Below are positions 6,314-7,264 of a DNA stretch of 7,264 nt, piece after piece; position 1 is the stretch's first letter, and the number at the start of each line of letters is the position of its first letter. A program made the position numbers and the translations under genes. Source of the stretch: Verrucomicrobiota bacterium (GTDB lineage Bacteria > Verrucomicrobiota > Verrucomicrobiia > Verrucomicrobiales > Verrucomicrobiaceae); contig JAEYUU010000577.1 of NCBI GenBank assembly GCA_023429545.1, positions 1 through 7,264 of the forward strand. The letters run 5' to 3'. Under the pieces are notes generated by a model. It saw only the letters and a list, made by a program, of their open reading frames with translations. It did no database searches and was not told the origin of the DNA.

Positions 6314-7264
6314 CTACACCAGCCGATTCTCAATATCCTCCTCGATGGCGGTCCAAAGCGTCTTCAGTCCGCTGCTGACCTTCTCTTTCGCGGCGACAAG
6401 TTCTTCAGCGATGAACTTGCCGCTCTTGGGCTGCTGCTTGCCGTAGAGGTAGTATTTGATCTTGGGCTCGGTGCCGCTGGGGCGCACGGCGAAGGCGCGT
6501 CCATCTTCCAGGAAGACCCAGAGCATTTTTTCCTTGGGGATGGGGTCGCCTTCCTCGTCCTTGTGGCCGCCCTTGCTGTAGTCCTTCACGCTGGTGACAG
6601 GGCTGCCGTCGAAGGTCGTGGGCGGGTTGCTCACATAGGAGTCCGCCAGCTTCTGGATCTTCGCCGCGCCTTCCGCGCCCTCGAAGGTCTTGCTGTGGTT
6701 CACTTCCAGGAAGTAGCCGAACTCGGCATAGATGTCATCCAGCAGGTCGATGAGCTTGCGCCCCTGTGAGGCGGCATAGGCGGCGACTTCGGCGAACATG
6801 ACCACGGCGCCGTTGCCGTCCTTGTCGCGGGTGAAGTCGGTGCCCAGGTAGCCGTAGCTTTCCTCACCGCCGAAGACGAAGAACTTGCTGTGCTTCAACC
6901 GGAGTTCGCGCGTCTCGGCCTCGCTCAGATCGCGGTACTTCGCCCTCACATCGGCGGGCAGTGCCTGCTCATATTTCTCCAGCTTCGCGCTGATGTATTT
7001 GAATCCGGTGAGCGTGTTCACCACGCCGATGCCATACGCCTTGGCCACGGCTGCCTGCAGGTCCGTGGTGACGAAGGTCTTGATGAGCACCGCGTGGCTT
7101 TTGTTCGACTCATTCAGGATGCCCAGGTCGAACATGGTCTTGATGCGGTACCAACCCATGAGCGAACCGATCTGGTTGCCAGTGAGGAGTTGCATCTTGC
7201 CGTTGCGCGCACGGACACCCACGCCCATGCGGTCGCAATCCGGGTCGGTGCCGATGACGATATC
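6314..7264 (-). CDS. Phosphoglucomutase/phosphomannomutase (PGM2/PgcA-like), N-terminal part outside window
   Basis: This alpha-D-phosphohexomutase interconverts hexose-1- and hexose-6-phosphates, supplying sugar-1-phosphates for glycogen and envelope polysaccharides. The reading frame is open to the right edge and 316 residues are visible. They begin at DIVIGTDPDCDR, the metal-binding loop with three Asp ligands (residues 7, 9 and 11 of the visible part). Further on are TGFKYIS (domain III region), the sugar-binding loop GGEESYGYLGTDFTRDKD (132-149), and the phosphate-binding loop RPSGTEPKIKYYLYG (261-275) of domain IV. The GGEESYGY...TRDKD pattern resembles the longer PGM2/PgcA group, about 570-600 residues, rather than short PMM/PGM enzymes; the catalytic phosphoserine of domain I should lie about 150-200 codons beyond the edge. 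The ATG at 7226-7228 is internal, within the metal-loop region, and is not the start. The gene ends with TAG at 6314 and has its own terminator. Confidence 0.93.
   Translation of the reverse strand, partial: DIVIGTDPDCDRMGVGVRARNGKMQLLTGNQIGSLMGWYRIKTMFDLGILNESNKSHAVLIKTFVTTDLQAAVAKAYGIGVVNTLTGFKYISAKLEKYEQALPADVRAKYRDLSEAETRELRLKHSKFFVFGGEESYGYLGTDFTRDKDGNGAVVMFAEVAAYAASQGRKLIDLLDDIYAEFGYFLEVNHSKTFEGAEGAAKIQKLADSYVSNPPTTFDGSPVTSVKDYSKGGHKDEEGDPIPKEKMLWVFLEDGRAFAVRPSGTEPKIKYYLYGKQQPKSGKFIAEELVAAKEKVSSGLKTLWTAIEEDIENRLV

Noticed and set aside
6158..6769. 203-residue plus-strand frame running into the mutase gene
   Set aside because: It is mostly antisense to the phosphohexomutase, and its non-overlapping part covers the repeats and terminator.

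Overview
The window is GC-rich bacterial chromosome, about 60% G+C by eye. It has tightly packed metabolic genes, no tRNA or rRNA, no CRISPR array and no transposase. The gene set looks most like a member of the Verrucomicrobiota: a lipoprotein-type Liv binding protein with an RR signal, a PHP-type histidinol-phosphatase outside any his operon, a PGM2/PgcA-type phosphohexomutase, and an ebo-type alkaline-phosphatase-fold protein. That assignment is an inference from recalled family resemblance; no rRNA or marker gene here proves it.

Layout, left to right. Positions 1-3584 (minus strand) hold a branched-chain amino-acid type (Liv/HAAT) ABC importer. In transcription order these are a substrate-binding protein (2436-3584), the permeases livH (1506-2429) and livM (541-1509), and the ATPase livG (544 running off the left edge). 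LivH/livM and livM/livG overlap by ATGA, and the binding-protein stop codon lies inside the livH ribosome-binding site, so this is one translationally coupled operon. A second ATPase (livF) would be expected just beyond position 1. Positions 3693-4571 (minus) encode a PHP-family histidinol-phosphatase-like enzyme with a complete set of metal ligands.

A 131-bp divergent spacer (4572-4702) separates it from the plus-strand gene 4703-6103. That gene encodes an alkaline-phosphatase/nucleotide-pyrophosphatase superfamily protein in which several canonical metal ligands are replaced. Positions 6104-6313 are non-coding. They hold two copies of a 19-bp palindromic repeat at 26-bp period and a clear rho-independent terminator for the minus-strand gene to the right. 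Positions 6314-7264 (minus) are the C-terminal part of a phosphoglucomutase/phosphomannomutase whose start lies beyond the right edge.

The liv genes clearly act together to import an amino acid or similar small polar solute. The other three genes are separate units with phosphate-ester or sugar-phosphate themes and no shown functional link. No defence, mobile or biosynthetic system is complete in the window. The most unusual object is the phosphatase-fold protein at 4703-6103: its active site appears non-canonical, and its family, as I recall it, is associated with the ebo precursor-export clusters, none of whose other genes are visible here.
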